A DNA stretch of 64,000 nt from Symsagittifera roscoffensis. Lineage: Eukaryota > Xenacoelomorpha > Acoela > Convolutidae. The translations under genes and the position numbers were made by a program. Positions 11,701 to 24,642 of the stretch are shown here, piece after piece (positions within the stretch are counted from its first letter, which is position 1; every line of letters begins with the position of its first letter). Under the pieces are notes generated by a model. It ran no database searches, had not been told where the DNA came from, and saw nothing but the letters and a program-made list of their open reading frames with translations. The DNA lies in assembly GCF_963678635.1 (NCBI RefSeq), contig NC_087066.1:64176282-64240281 (forward strand). The letters are read 5' to 3'.

Positions 11701-12757
11701 GGTTTTTGAGTGTTTTAATTTATTTTTATTTTAATTTATGGAAAATTTATGTTTATTATGATATTCTTCAGTAAAAAGTATCAAAAGAATAGTTGCTAAA
11801 GCAAATGTGACTAATGCTTTTTTTAAACACTTGCAAATTGTCATGATTAGGGATTTTAAACATGTGAGAAAATTTATGAATAAAAGAAAAATATCTTTTC
11901 GACTAAAAATGGTTCGTATCATTTAAATAGATTTTATGTTTTCGTACCTGTAGGTGTGGTCAAGAGTTTGGGAAAGTTGGAGATATATTTCAAATAGAGA
12001 ATAGAAAGTTAAAAAAAAGATTGCAAAAAATTATAGAAAGGATTATTAGGGATTCAAAAGTTTCAATAAAAAAAATAGCAAAAATTTTAATAGAGCAAAA
12101 AATTTTGTGAAAAGGTTTGAAAGTTTTGTTTTAAGTTATCGACTGTTATAGAAAGAAGCATTCAAGAAATGATCTGATCGTCGAATATTTTTTAAACTTT
12201 CGAGGCGAAATTCAAGTGTGGTCGGATTATTTATTGATTGTTTGACAAGTGGGGTGAGTTTTGTCAAAAAACGTTGAGGGTGTCTTTTTATGTTATTCAG
12301 GAGGTCTTCATAGTTTTGTTTTTATTTGTTGTGTAATTGGGGGTATCTTTGAAATATTTGTACTATAGGCCAAATATTTCAAAGACACCTTTTTTGCTTT
12401 AGGCTAATTTGCTATTTTTGGTTGGAGGGTTTTTGAGGTCTGAATTGGGAAACTATTGTTGATTTTTGAATAATTTGATAGGGGAGGGTTGTAATATTGA
12501 AGTAGTGTTTATTTTAGTTGTCAATTCTTAGCAAGTTGCTTATTTTTGACCTGGAGGTTGTAAAATTATAGTTATAGATATGCCTGGAGATTGATATTTG
12601 TCGGCTAATGAGTTTGTGTTAGAGATAAAAAGGTGACAACTTGAACGATTTCTATTGGCTGAGTTTGAACTAGAATTTTTTGAGTTTATCTTCAGCATGT
12701 TATTCCGGAAATGTGAAAGTTTAAAGTGATGAAAAAGAAGATTGACGTTAATCAAAA

Positions 12758-14690
12758 TTAAAGTTGTTTTTGAAGTTCAACTTTCTTTAATAATTTAGAT
12801 TGTGGGATGAATGTCTTGTAGTTTTTTCGTGGTTGACTTCTAAGTCGTGATGATTCTCTATGTTTGGATTTTTGTTGTTGATCCTGTGGTAAGATTTTTT
12901 CTGTCATTTTTCTATTTTTTCTTTCTTTTTGAGATTTTTTTGGTTCTGGTGTGTTTGATATTTGAGGGTTTGCGTTTTGCTGTTGGATTTCACCACCATC
13001 ACCACCACCACCATTGTTTTGATTTTGTTCCGTTTGTGGATTGTTCTGAACGATGTGTAAACCTGTGAAGGAATATAATTGAGTTATTTCGCGGAGTGCG
13101 TATTCTTTTGGATAATAAGGTAACAGGTTGTTACGGTGTTGAACGAGTTCTTTTTTACTGAAGTCAGTAAGTTTGTATGTTACTTCAGTAGGTTTATCAA
13201 TTATTTGGTAGGGTCCTTTTCGAACTGGTTGTAATTTTTTGGAGGTTCCTTTTTGTGTATTGAAATTAGGAAACAAATGTTCCAATTTTTAAATCTGTGG
13301 CTGGCATGAAGCGTGAATTAATTTGGTTGTTTATTTTTTGCATTATAACAATTTCTTTGTTACTTTTTGGTAGATTTCATTATGTTTTTAATCTCTTTTT
13401 AAAATCCATTCGGTATGTGTACCGGAAGCTAATTTTAAAATTTGTGGATGATGAAAGTGGTCTTCATCATGTGTATGTAATGGTAGACTATAACAAATTG
13501 AATCTTCATTTGGTTGATAATATCCTTGCGTATTTTTCTGGGCATTTACTGTAAACATAATTGGTTTTCGTGGCTTTTGATTAAAAACCATTTCGTATGG
13601 TGACACTCCTAGAGTTGTTGTGATTTGTGATTTGTAAGATAAGGGGAATAATTTTACATCTGCTGACCATTCAGTATATCGTATATCATTTTCATTAATG
13701 ATACATCGAAGATATTCTTGTAGTGAACGGTTCATACCTTCGACTAATCCATTTGTCCATGGTGCATGAGATGTACGTGGTTTATACTTGATATATATAG
13801 GTGGCATAATTTGATGATTTCATTATTTATAAATTCTGTGCCGTTATCTGTAACTAGTATTTCGGGTAGTCCGAATTTAGCTATCCAATGTTCGTAAAGT
13901 GTTGTGTATGCCTAATAAGCATTACAATGTGGTACTGGGTTGAGTGCTACGTAGTGCGTAAATGCATCAACAATGACCATAATATAAAAATTGCCTTCGG
14001 AGGATGGTGAAATTGGTCCTTTTGTGTCAAATGATTGGACTTTGGACTTTGTCCTTTAAAATCTTGTTTCGGTGCTATTTGTTTTCGATTTGGATAAGGT
14101 TTATTTAATTGACATATTAGGCAATCGTTGCATAAGACTTTAATCCAAATTGATGCATTTGGGAAGTAAAAATTTTGTGAAAAATTTGAATATGTCTTTT
14201 CTGATCCTGAGTGTCCTTTTGTATTTTGTGTGTGTGAGATGTTGAATGCTATCAACATCATACTGAGGGGAAGACAGGGTACTTTAAAATCAGTTGTTTG
14301 ATATTCTACAAGATCTGTGCTTTCATTTGTAGTTGTATTATTAAATTTTCTTAAGTATCGGAGGAGTGTTTTATTTCCTAATATTGTTGCATCAGCTTTT
14401 GCTGGCTTTTTTTTATATTTGTGCCATGATTTGAGTTGTCTAATAACAGGGTCAAAATTTTGGTATTTTTGTAATAATTGTTGTGTAAATGTTTTTGTTG
14501 GTGGTAAAAAAATATTTTCGACTTCTAATTTTGATAGATGAATTGTTTCAAGTGGGTCGTGAAGGTCAAAAACTTGATTTACTTTGTAATTTAAATCATT
14601 TGTCGGTGGTCCTGATAAATTTATCATGTCAGTTAAATTTTCTTTTTCTATTAATGGGAAAGAATCCTTTTTGTGTGGTTGTTGTTTCAT
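12758..14690 (-). pseudogene. pol: Retroelement integrase
   Basis: Integrase joins the reverse-transcribed DNA to host DNA. Reading down the minus strand, an HHCC zinc-binding N-terminus lies in 14090-14250, with histidines in HTQNTKGHSGS and the CX2C pair in CNDCLICQLN. The catalytic core follows, with the conserved glutamate in NGLVEGMNRSLQEYLR (near 13750). The C-terminal module contains PVRKGPYQII, the GPY/F motif (13208-13216), then a basic tail. The core is broken between 13807 and 13947 by a frameshift or stop, and the frame changes again near 13300. GPY/F is typical of Ty3/gypsy and gammaretroviral integrases. The histidine run on the opposite strand near 13000 is only a reverse reading of the glycine-rich tail. 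Confidence 0.85.
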
Positions 14691-14833
14691 TGTCTTTTGT
14701 TGGGTATTATTTTTTTATCCAATATGAATATGGAATTGGTTTAAATGTGGTTGTAACTAATAAATCAACTTCATAGTGATTGTTTTTGACAATCTAAATA
14801 AAGTGGGAAATGTTGTAAATTTTTTGTTTGTGA

Positions 14834-15600
14834 TTAATCTATATCGGTTTTTACTGCATATTTGCATTCTAATCGTGGTGATATTCCATTTTTTGCAAGA
14901 TAAAATTTAATATTTTGTGGTATTTCAACTGTAGTTTTTCGTGTAAGTAGTTCAGGTTGTGTATTTCTACTTAGTGTATCTGGTAATGCAAGACTTTTTC
15001 CTGCTGTCCAAACTATATGTAAGTTTGGGAATTTCATTAGAATTAATTGAAATCTGTAAACTCTATGGTTTGGATTTGATTTTTATGTAAAAAGGAATAT
15101 AATTGGTTTGTGATCTGTAAAAAGAACTGTTGGATGTTTTGATCCAAGTATCAGAAATTCATATTCTCTAAGTGTGTATATTATAGCTGTGCATTCTCTC
15201 ATAAAAGTAGAGAGTCGTAGTTCGGCTTGTAAAAATAAGCGAGAGTTTGCTGAAATAAGATTCAGTTTATTTGTTTCACTGTGTGATTGTAGTAATGCTG
15301 CGCCGATGCCAAAATTCGACGCATCGCACATTGCGTAGAATTGTTGATTTGGATCTGGGATTGTATTTGATATTTGTTCTGTTAGTATTTTTTTTAGTTT
15401 CTTCAAATCGTGTTTGATGTTTGGTAGTCAATTCAAAGTTATTTTGCTGTCTGAGGATGTTATAGAAAGGTCTTAAGTAGAATTGCATTTTGTATACATA
15501 TTTATATAGGAAATTTAGCATTCCAAGGTATTCTTGGATTTTCTTTTTATTTGTGGTGGTTGAAGTTTTTGAATTGCATCTATGCATGATTTTAATGGAA
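14834..15600 (-). pseudogene. pol: Retroelement RNase H domain
   Basis: RNase H degrades the RNA strand during reverse transcription. The minus strand gives CDASNFGIGAALLQS (first catalytic aspartate), then the RECTAIIYTLREYEF helix with the catalytic glutamate, then TDHKPIIFLF with the third acidic residue. The end of the domain reads WTAGKSLALPDTLSRN, matching the usual GKxNxxADxLSR tether. It is split over three frames (15276-15587, 15083-15406, 14834-15037), so frameshifts are present. It lies between reverse transcriptase and integrase, as expected for Ty3/gypsy. Confidence 0.85.
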
Positions 15601-15718
15601 TTATAGTGTTTCTTTCAATAATGTGTCCAAGAAACTTTACGCGTGTTAAAAAAAATGTGATTTGTCTGGGGCTGCTTTCATGTTTTCATTTTTAAGTATT
15701 TGATGATACTGTTCCAAA

Positions 15719-16330
15719 TTATAAACATTTCATCTTTAGTTTGTGATTGCAAGAAACATCGTCTAAGTATGTGATTGCATTTTTCTTGAGTATAAGTGGT
15801 CTAAAAATTGTACTCATAAAAGCTGAAAAAACTGCTGGTCCTATGGATATTCCATAGAATAATCTATTAAATTCGTATTGTTGATTTCCAATAACGAATT
15901 GTGTTAACCGTCGTGATTGTTCATCTAATGACATTTGGTTGTATGCGCTATTCATATTTGCGGTTGCGAAATATTTAACATTTATTTTTGTTAGAATTAC
16001 TTGAATGGGTTCAATAGGCCAACTGCATTTAGATTCGTCAATTAGTGAATTGAGATAGCTAGCATCTAGAACAATTTTTAGTGATTCTCCTTTAGCTAGG
16101 ATGATAACTGGGTTAATAAAAGTGTTGCCTTTTGGTTGTTCTTCTTTATTTACTGGAGATATAATTTCATATTGTTCTAAAATGTCAAGTAGTCTGTTTA
16201 CTTTATCACGTATTGTTACTTTGCTTGCTCTTTGTTTTTTGAAAATTCCGTCATGTTTTAAAGGTAAATGTAGTGGTGAACTAATTTTTCCAACATCTTA
16301 TTTTGATGTTGCATAAACTGTTGGGTATTT
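15719..16330 (-). pseudogene. pol: Retroelement reverse transcriptase core
   Basis: The reverse transcriptase blocks are in order on the minus strand: FINPVIILAKGESLKIVLDA, then ATANMNSAYNQMSL (catalytic aspartate replaced by asparagine in the usual 'LDxxxAY' position), then FNRLFYGISIGPAVFSAFM, then ITYLDDV with the YLDD active-site pair at 15758-15769. This core is open from about 16300 to 15740 apart from a stop near 16300. The change at the first catalytic position (MNSAYNQ) would be unusual for an active enzyme and fits a dead copy. Confidence 0.88.
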
Positions 16331-16474
16331 TAATAATAGTTTGGCTAATTTGTCGAATTCGTTTTGTTCTATTTGAGAATGTTGAACATTAAACATTATT
16401 AAAAAATTTTGTTGTTCTTCTGTATAATGTGATAATTTAAACGTTGGTTTAAAATATGGTGTTTTTGTGAAATA

Positions 16475-17300
16475 TTATGTGTTTCTTTTTTCGTTGCTTA
16501 TTATATTGTTTATTGATAATTCTTTATCAAGAATTGTTGATTGGCATATGTCTAGTAAATGTAATATATTATTGACTCGATATGCTACTTCGTTTGTGGG
16601 TAAAGTTGTGGCATTTGTTTCACAGTATCCTAAAAGTCCTAGAGGTAATGTTATCTGGTATGGTGAATTGTTATATACATGTAATGACACAATATCGGAG
16701 TTTGAATGTTTCATGTATTTTATGGATAAAATTGTTATTCGAAAAATTTATGAATGGGTTTAATTCAAGGTCTGACATAAAGAGATGTTGTTTGTTTTGG
16801 TTTTTATCATACTGGTGAACTTGTTTGATTGAAAAGTTATATACATTTCCTGATAGTGGTTTCAGGTATTTTCGTTCTTGATTATATACAGGGTAAACTT
16901 TGGAGAAAAATGGTGGTTGCTTGTTTAATCTTTGAAACAATGTTAAGGATGTATTTTTCATTCTTGTGTACTTGTCTTTTATATTAAGTTTACTATTTAA
17001 GATGTTTATTGTGGGAAATAATTAGTTATAAACGGTATGCAAATGATATTGTGTTTAATGTCTGTTATGTGGAATGTTTGTTTAGATGGTTTGTTTAAGA
17101 TTTTGTTTTGTTCCATTGTTTTAGTGGGAACAAGAAAAAGTTGGTTTTTTCCATGATTTGTTAATGTTGAGCCTTGTGCTGTGGCTAATTTGCTGGCTGT
17201 CTTAATAAGTTTTAGGGCTGGATGTAGTGTTTTGATTTCATTCCAAGTGGGGATATTAATAAAATTTGATTCTCCTCCTGAGTCGATTAAAAATTGTATT
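16475..17300 (-). pseudogene. pol: Retroelement aspartic protease and linker to RT
   Basis: A retroviral-type protease active site, FLIDSGGESNF, is encoded at about 17260-17290 (DSG codons within 17273-17284). It is followed by about 200 codons of linker containing HITDIKHNIIGIPFI, which resembles the flap-to-C-terminal ILG region of retropepsins. Frames change near 16960 and 16700. The protease would release gag and pol proteins. DSG is a known variant of the more common DTG. Confidence 0.7.
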
Positions 17301-17324
17301 TCAAGATCTAGTGGTTGAAATTCT

Positions 17325-20300
17325 TTACCTTTTGGAATTTCTAAGAGAAATAGAATTGTCCAAATTTTTTCTCTTGGATGTTTTTTTTTGTATATTTTGA
17401 TAAATTTGGTTTGTACTTGAGCTTTGTACTTCGTCTTTTTCAGGTTTAATTACAGTGTTAATTTCATTTACTTCTTGTTCAACTGGTACATTATTACTAA
17501 TAGTTCTAGTGTAGTAATTTTGAAGGAGTTCCAATTGATTTTCATAAATGTGTGAAGTGAAGGGTTGTTCATGTATAATAGGTTCGTAATCATTTTCAAC
17601 TGTGATCATATCAACTGAGATGGTATTATTTGTATCACTTTCGTGGTCTGTTGATTCACAATTAATGTGATTTAATTGTAATTCAGTACTTTCTATATCA
17701 TCGATACCAGGGGGGGTCTGAAGTTGTTTCTTCAGTTGTTTGTACCTGATAAATTTGTCTTCGATGTTTTGGTGTGTTGCTTCTATTTTTGTGCTGGGAA
17801 TCGGAGTAGCGATTATTATTTCTATGAGGAGATTGTGAATAATTTCTTTGTTGATTGTTATAGTTTGGATTCCTATTCTGTGAATTATTTCGTGATCTAT
17901 TATGGTAGTTGTTGTTATTTGTTCGTTAATAATTTGATCTGTTTTATGAATTCTTTCTTGATCTATTGTTTTGGTAAGTTTGATTTCGATTATTTGAATA
18001 ACTTCTATTCCTATTATTTAAATAGTTTCTATTTCTATTGAATGATGAGTTTCGTGTTCTATCGTTTGAATAGTGTCTATTCCTAGAATTTGAATGGGAA
18101 CTGGTTTCAAACGAATATTCTCTTCTGTTTGAATTTGATGTGAATATGTGTTTCTATACTGATTATTTTGACTATTTGATCGACTATATCTATTTTGTGA
18201 GAAATTTCGTGAAATTCTTTGTTCTGCTGATCTACCTCTATAACTTGAGTTATAAGGTGATTGGTTTCTTGAATAATTGGAATAATTTGGAAGTGGTTTA
18301 CAGAGCTGTTATAACTATGTATATTTTTGTTTGGTAAATTTTGGTCTTTTTTATGTATTGATAGAATGATATATTTGGTTCTTTGTACTTTTGTGGTTTG
18401 TTCTGGTTATCTTGTTGCTTTTGTCTACATTCGGCAATAATGTGCCCGTATCTTCGGCAATAATTGCACCATTTTTTGAAAGTTGGTTTACTTTTGAAAT
18501 TTGGATTTTTCTCATATATGTTTAAAATTTCAGTTATTTTTTCAGTTAGATCTACAACTGAATCTTGTATGTTGTTTATATGTGTAGTTTTTGTTTCGAT
18601 TCTATTGACATATTGTAGTTTAAGATTTTCTGTTTCTTCGAGTTTCATTGTGATTTCTGCTTGTTCTAGTTTATCAACTAGTTTTCTAAAATCTAAATTT
18701 GGTTCTCGAATTGAGGAGGGATTTTATAATCATGAGTGTTAAGTGAATTTGCTTTTCGAACTTGTGTTTCAATTCTAACTGCCAATTGTTTAATTGTTTC
18801 GTTTGGTAGTCTGCGAATTTCCTTATATAAAAATTTTTGATGTTGTTTATTCTTTTCAGAATCAAATTTTTTTGAAAATTCTTTCTTGTGTGAATCTTTT
18901 CCAATCTGTTTTTATGTCTATAGATAAAACTGAAAACCACTTTTGAGCTGCGCCATCAAGTGTTGTTTGTATTAACGCTGTGCGTCTATTATCCAATTTT
19001 GGAGAAATGTCGTATTAATTGGTTCAGGTCCTTTATTTAAAACTAAGTTTGCTGTGACTGCATTTAAGTAATCTTCTACAGAATATTCAGGGTCTGTGTC
19101 TGTAATTACCATCAATGGTTTATTTGATGTTATTGATGATCCACCCATTAGGTATGGATTCATTGTCATTTGTAGTGATTCTGCGGCATTTGCATTTGTG
19201 AAAAATTTGTAAATTGATTTTTTGTTATTTCATGTTGTTGCAAATAATATGGTAGTGGTATTTCATTTTGCATTTGCGTTGGTTGGTAATAGTCTGTATT
19301 AACTGGGTTTTGTGAGAAAAAAATTATTTTTTTGAGGTGCGTGATTTGGTCTAGGTTGTCGCATATGTTGTTCTGGTGTATATGGTTCAAAAAAATCTGG
19401 TTGATTTACGTGATAAGAGTGGAGTCTTTGGTTTTGAAAATTTTGTTGATGGTTTTGGTCATAAAAATTGTCATCATCCGATGAAAAATAATTAGGTGTA
19501 TAATAAGGTGTTTTGTGTTTATTTTGGTTATGCTGTTTACTGTGTTTAGTCTGTTGAAACAATGGGTAATTTTCACTCGCGTCTTTTGGAATTCGTAGAT
19601 TATCGTTAAAGTTACTGAGTTTAATGTTGGTTGTTGGAAATTTTGTCGTTGTAAAATAAATGGTTTTGCGGGTTTGTACGAGGAGGTTTAGATGTTTGTG
19701 ATTTATTTACACAGTTATAATTGTGTTCTGCGAAATTACTTCTGGTGAATGTTCTTTGTTTTTGTGTTGGTTTCGTCATTGGTCTATATGTTTGGTTATC
19801 CATATGAGAATATTTTGGAGCAAACGAGGGTTTAACCGTGGATTGCAATGTTGCTTGTGGTAATGTTTGATTTTTAGGTTTGGGCGTTGTAAGATTTGGA
19901 TTTATTGGTGAAATACTTTGCTGTGTAGTTGTTACTATTGTTTCAACTATTTCTTCATTTATAAAATGTGATGGTGTTTGAATATCCTGTTGTGTAAGAT
20001 TTCTAGTTCCATTCAAATTTTCCTGTTGTACAAGAATTGAATTTAAGCTATTATTTTGTCTTCTATCGGGTAAAAATGAATTATAATTTAAAGGTGTTGC
20101 ATCTATTGTAAGTGGAAATACTTTAACATAGTCTTTATGAATAGAAAATGTACTGATTGCTTGACTTGAGATGTCTATTGGGATGTTCAGGAATAATGGA
20201 TGAGACCAATCAGGGTCCCAAATATATTCTGATTGTTCGGCAATGACAGTGTCATCATTGGTACTTTAGGGTCTAACATTTTTTCTTGCTTGTGCAATTA

Positions 20301-21377
20301 AATCAATATTATGTGTGAAATAGTCAGTTATGAACCATGCTAAGATTTTTTGTAAACCGTGTTTAAAATTTTGTGAAATTTCATTGCTTGAAAAATTTTC
20401 ACGGGTTGTGTTTAAAAATGCTGAGAATGCGGCAATTTCATTTCTTACATTCGTGTGTCTTGATGTTTGAACTGGTGACGTGCTTTCGGTTTCTGTTTTT
20501 TCTAGTATAGATAAGCAACTATATATCAGTGCAAAAACATCGTTAGTAAATATTGAATTTGCTCTCTGTGAATTTTGGTGTTGTATGTTTTTAATGTATT
20601 CTGCGAATACTTTTGAAAATTCTATGTCGACGTCGTCTGTTTGAATAACATGTTTACCAAAAAATTTACTTGCTGTGCTAAGTTCTCTGGTGTAAACTCC
20701 ATATTGTTGTGTTGGGTTAAATATTCCTTTTAAATAGTGATCGACAATTTGTCTTTTGATTTTTGTCTCTGGGAATTCTGCTTCACATGGTCTGATTCCT
20801 TGTTTGAATAGATTTGCGATTCAATTATTGCAAAATTGTATTTGTCCTCTATTTTCAGTGAGTGAATTGATGAGAAATGGGAAAACAGAGTTTTCGTCAT
20901 GATTTTTGTCCATTGGACTCTGACTCATTTTTTCGTTTTATGACTGTTAGTGCGTAATGTTCGATTTGTCTGATTGGTTGATTCCAATTTTATAAACGTA
21001 CTGGTTTAATTTTTGTATATCTTTTTTATTCTTCTTTTTCCTTGTTTTGATGAATGTGATGTGGCTTCTGAATCGCAAAAATATAATTGATCGTGAACTG
21101 GGTAGTTTTTGTTTACTGTTTCTTTTAGTTTGCAAAGTGCATCTAAATTACTAACTTCTGATTCGGAGACTGCGTTTCTTCGCTTTGAAAATCTTTTCCG
21201 TGTAATTTGTGTTTGTTTACTTTTACTTATAATTTTTCCTTTTATTGTTTGTCGTTTTCTTCGGATATATCCAATCGTTTGTTTGTGCGGTGTGATTACG
21301 AGCTCGTATGTTTCGTTTTTTATTTCGCAATTGTGTAGTACGATTGTTTGTTTATTTCCTAAATTGTTCAGTGACAT
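17325..21377 (-). pseudogene. gag: Retroelement gag polyprotein region
   Basis: Gag builds the particle and binds RNA. At 18686-19169 the minus strand encodes a capsid-like stretch (DPEYSVEDYLNAVTANLVLN, WIIDAQR, then a region with LPNETIKQLAVR) typical of Ty3/gypsy capsid domains. A single CCHC zinc knuckle, CNYCRRYGHIIAEC, lies at 18427-18468. Upstream, 19166-20016 is an N/Q/P-rich disordered segment. The 5' part has a basic ORF from 21377 (starting MSLNNLGNKQ) overlapping a second frame that starts with MSQSP near 20930. Downstream of the knuckle, 17325-18290 is low-complexity. Many frame changes are present. The N-terminal third is repeated at 22273-23589. Confidence 0.75.
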
Positions 21378-22272
21378 AAGGTTTAGGGTGAAGGATGCAA
21401 GGTTGTTTTTAGTGATTTTAATATCCTAGACTGTTAGTCCTTACGACTTTTTGGTTAGCCTAACTTGAGTCTTTTTATTCAGAGTTGAAGAGAAAACTAT
21501 ATATCGATTCCGGAGAATGATTGTTACTTTCTCGTGGCTATTCTAAGTTAAGGTGTTAACTTACTTAATCTTACTTAGGGGTAATGATTGTGTTCAAGGG
21601 TTGGAGAATAGTAATTCGATCCACAAGGTTCAGGTATAATTATAACACAAATAGTTCGTTAGGTACTATTTTAAACTTACTAAGATTTAAAATTTAGCCT
21701 GGGTCAGGTAAGAGGGGGGATCAAGTGAAGGATGAATAACCGAAGTTCTTCACTGTTTAACTTAATTAGAATGGTTAAATTGATTTGAAAAATTACTATT
21801 AGTCCTGGGTCTTTGAGAGCGTTGGGTAGTGAATCGACGTTTGAGGTCGTTGGAAACTTTATTAACCGGGTGGAGGAGAACAAAATTGTTCTATTTGATC
21901 CAAGGATAAGCCTTGATGACCAGGATATAAATTTTGATGGTATAGAATGGATTAAATTTAATTATTTAATGGAGATCCAAGGAAAGCCTTGATGATCTAC
22001 TTTAAGATTGAATAAGTTGAAGTCAAATAAAGGTAAAAATTAGGATAGGCATCTAGAAATAATTTAAGTTTAATTGATAGAAAGGTTTAGTTTTGTATGA
22101 TATTAGTGGTTTTATGATTGCTGTTATGTTTACGTGATGAAGAGGGAGATGACAGGATGATTTGTGTATACTATTAATTTATCATCATGTTAACTAATTT
22201 TTATTTTTATTTTCAATAAATGTATTTTTCGTATATCTTTTTGAATCTTACTGCAGTTTTGGAGGAAACGTT

Positions 22273-23589
22273 GTGATGGTGTTTGAATATCCTGTTGTGT
22301 AACATTTCTAGTTCCATTCAAATTTTCCTGTTGTACAAGAATTGAATTTAAGCTATTATTTTGTCTTCTATCGGGTAAAAATAAATTATAGTTTAAAAGT
22401 GTTGCATCTATTGTAAGTGGAAATACTTTAACATAGTCTTTATGAATAGAAAATGTACTGATTGCTTGACTTGAGATGTCTATTGGGATGTTCAGGAATA
22501 ATGGATGAGACCAATCAGTGTCCCAAATATATTCTGATTGTTCGGCAATGACAGTGTCATCATTGGTACTTTAGGGTCTAAAATTTTTCTTGCTTGTGCA
22601 ATTAAATCAATATTATGTGTGAAATAGTCAGTAATGAACCATGCTAAGATTTTTTGTAAACCGTGCTTAAAATTTTGTGAAATTTCATTGCTTGAAAAAT
22701 TTTCACGGGTTTAAAAATGCTGAGAATGCGGCAATTTCAATTCTTACATTCATGTGTCTTGATGTTTGAACTGGTGACGTGCTTTCGGTTTCTGTTTTTT
22801 CTTATAGATAAGCAAATATATATCAGTGCAAAAACATCGTTAGTAAATATTGAATTTGCTCTCTGTGAATTTTGGTGTTGTATGTTTTTAATGTATTCTG
22901 CGAATACTTTTGAAAATTCTATGTCGACGTCGTTTGTTTGAATAACATGTTTACCAAAAAATTTACTTGCTGTTTTAAGTTCTATGGTGTAAACTCCATA
23001 TTGTTGTGTTAGGTTACATATTCCTTTTAAATAATGATCGACAATTTGTCTTTCGATTTTTGTTTCTGGGAATTCTGCTTCACATGGGCTGATTCCTTGT
23101 TCGAATAAATTTGCGATTAGATTATTGCAAAATTGTATTTGTCCTCTATCTTCAGTGAGTGAATTGATGAGAAATGGGAAAACAGAGTTTTCGACTGCAT
23201 TTTCGTCACTTGGACTCTGACTCATTTTTTCGTTTTATGACTGTTGGTGCGTATTGTTCGATTTGTCTGATTGGTTGATTCCAATTTTATAAACGTACTG
23301 ATTTATTTTTGTATATCTTTTTTATTCTTCTTTTTCCTTGTTTTGATGAATGTGATGTGGCTTCTGAATCGGAAAAATATAATTGATCGTGAACTGGGTA
23401 GTTTTTATTTACTGTTTCCTTTAGTTTGCAAAGTGCATCTAAATTACTAACTTCTGATTCGGAGACTGCGTTTCTTTGCTTTGAAAATCTTTTCCGTGTA
23501 ATTTGTCTTTGTTTACTTATATTTTTTTTTTTATTGTTTGTCGTTTTGTTCGAATATATCCAATCGTTTGTTTGTGCGGTGTGATTACG
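22273..23589 (-). pseudogene. gag: Second, truncated copy of the retroelement gag 5' portion
   Basis: This matches 19970-21300 over its whole length with scattered substitutions and small indels, and stops abruptly at both ends. It retains the MSQSPSDENAVENSVF start and an open frame of 162 codons (22737-23225) that is better preserved than the same region of the main copy, which has lost a short block there. It has no flanking pol, so it is either a fragment of another insertion or a local duplication. Confidence 0.85.
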
Positions 23590-24642
23590 GTGTGATTTTT
23601 AAGTCCACTCAAAAAAATTTTTTCAATCGCTGACTTTTCAAGTGGGAACTTTCTAGCCATATGCAAAAGGTCATGTTTTTTGTCTATAATTCTGTATGCA
23701 ATCTTAATAAAAACTGTATGGCAAACATCACCATTCATCAGTTTTTCAGCGTGTCAAGGCCAGGTGCACTCTGGGTTTTCTCAAGCTCAAAATTACTCGG
23801 TTAGTTTGTTTTTGGACAACATTTAAAATTTATATCTGAGATTTTTTTTGTATTTTCATTTAAGTTGATCTTCAACTAATCGCTTTTATGTTAGGATTTA
23901 TTTACATTTTATATTTATTTTTTTAGGTTTCTTGAGACCTCGAAAACAAAAGTAAGATTCAGACAAAAATTACAAAGGGAAAATGTTCGAAACTGTCTGT
24001 CCGAAAAAAAAAACTGGGTGTAATTTATCTAAGAATACTCTATGAGTTAGCAACAAACTTAGGTCATTAGCGGAGGGTGATTATAAGTCCACTCAATACC
24101 GCTGCCGAATTTTTGGAAAAAAAAATCTTCTTCCGTGCTTTTTTACGAAATTAATTTTTACGAATGTAATTTTTATCATGACCTCTGAGCTGCTATACAA
24201 TAATTTTGAGAAGGAAAACTTGTTTAGGAAACTCGAAACGTTAGAACGAAGTGCGAACGGCCCTCATTGAACCCGTACAAGTCAACCTGGGAGGCATGTT
24301 GAAATAAATCTCCGTTTCAGGCTTAAATTAAATTTTGAATAAAATAAAGTAAAGTTAAGACTTTAAATAAAGTAAGTAAAAATTCACATCTTGCACTTGA
24401 AATTGATGAGGAAACAAACAAATCTAACCTGGTTACACATCAGAACAAATGCTAAAACAAAATAAACTGTTTGATGTAGCAGTATTAATAAAGAATGCAG
24501 TTGGAATTTCAGCTTTTCCAAAACACAATTCAATTAAAATAAAAAAACGTGCTATAATCAAAAGTGCAATAAAATCCTCGAATAAAACTGATAACTGCCT
24601 GTTTTCTTCTTCTTGTTTTTTCGGCCACTTGAAAAAACTCAC
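23590..24642. other. Stretch with no clear gene
   Basis: The minus strand at 23600-23735 is open for about 50 codons and protein-like (CHTVFIKIAYRIIDKKHDLL), but no splice sites or family could be assigned. The phrase TAAGTCCACTCAA occurs near both 23600 and 24080, suggesting a small repeat. Nothing else is supported. Confidence 0.35.

Larger units (their letters stand above)
3990..22272 (-). mobile_element. Degraded Ty3/gypsy-class retroelement with env-like gene
   Basis: On the minus strand the order is gag with a CCHC knuckle, aspartic protease, reverse transcriptase, RNase H, integrase with a GPY/F module, a proline-rich ORF, an env-like membrane protein and a Pro/Ser/Thr-rich ORF. RNase H before integrase and the GPY/F motif place it in the Ty3/gypsy group; an env makes it retrovirus-like, as in errantiviruses and some invertebrate chromovirus relatives. 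The coding regions are interrupted by frameshifts and stops, so it looks inactive. About 3 kb at the 3' side (4000-7000) and about 0.9 kb at the 5' side (21378-22272) are non-coding and would hold the LTRs, but I could not match two LTRs by eye, so both ends are approximate. A polypurine tract and primer site were not identified. Confidence 0.8.

Noticed and set aside
12847-13068. Plus-strand ORF with a run of eight histidines
   Set aside because: It is the reverse reading of the glycine-rich tail of the integrase frame.
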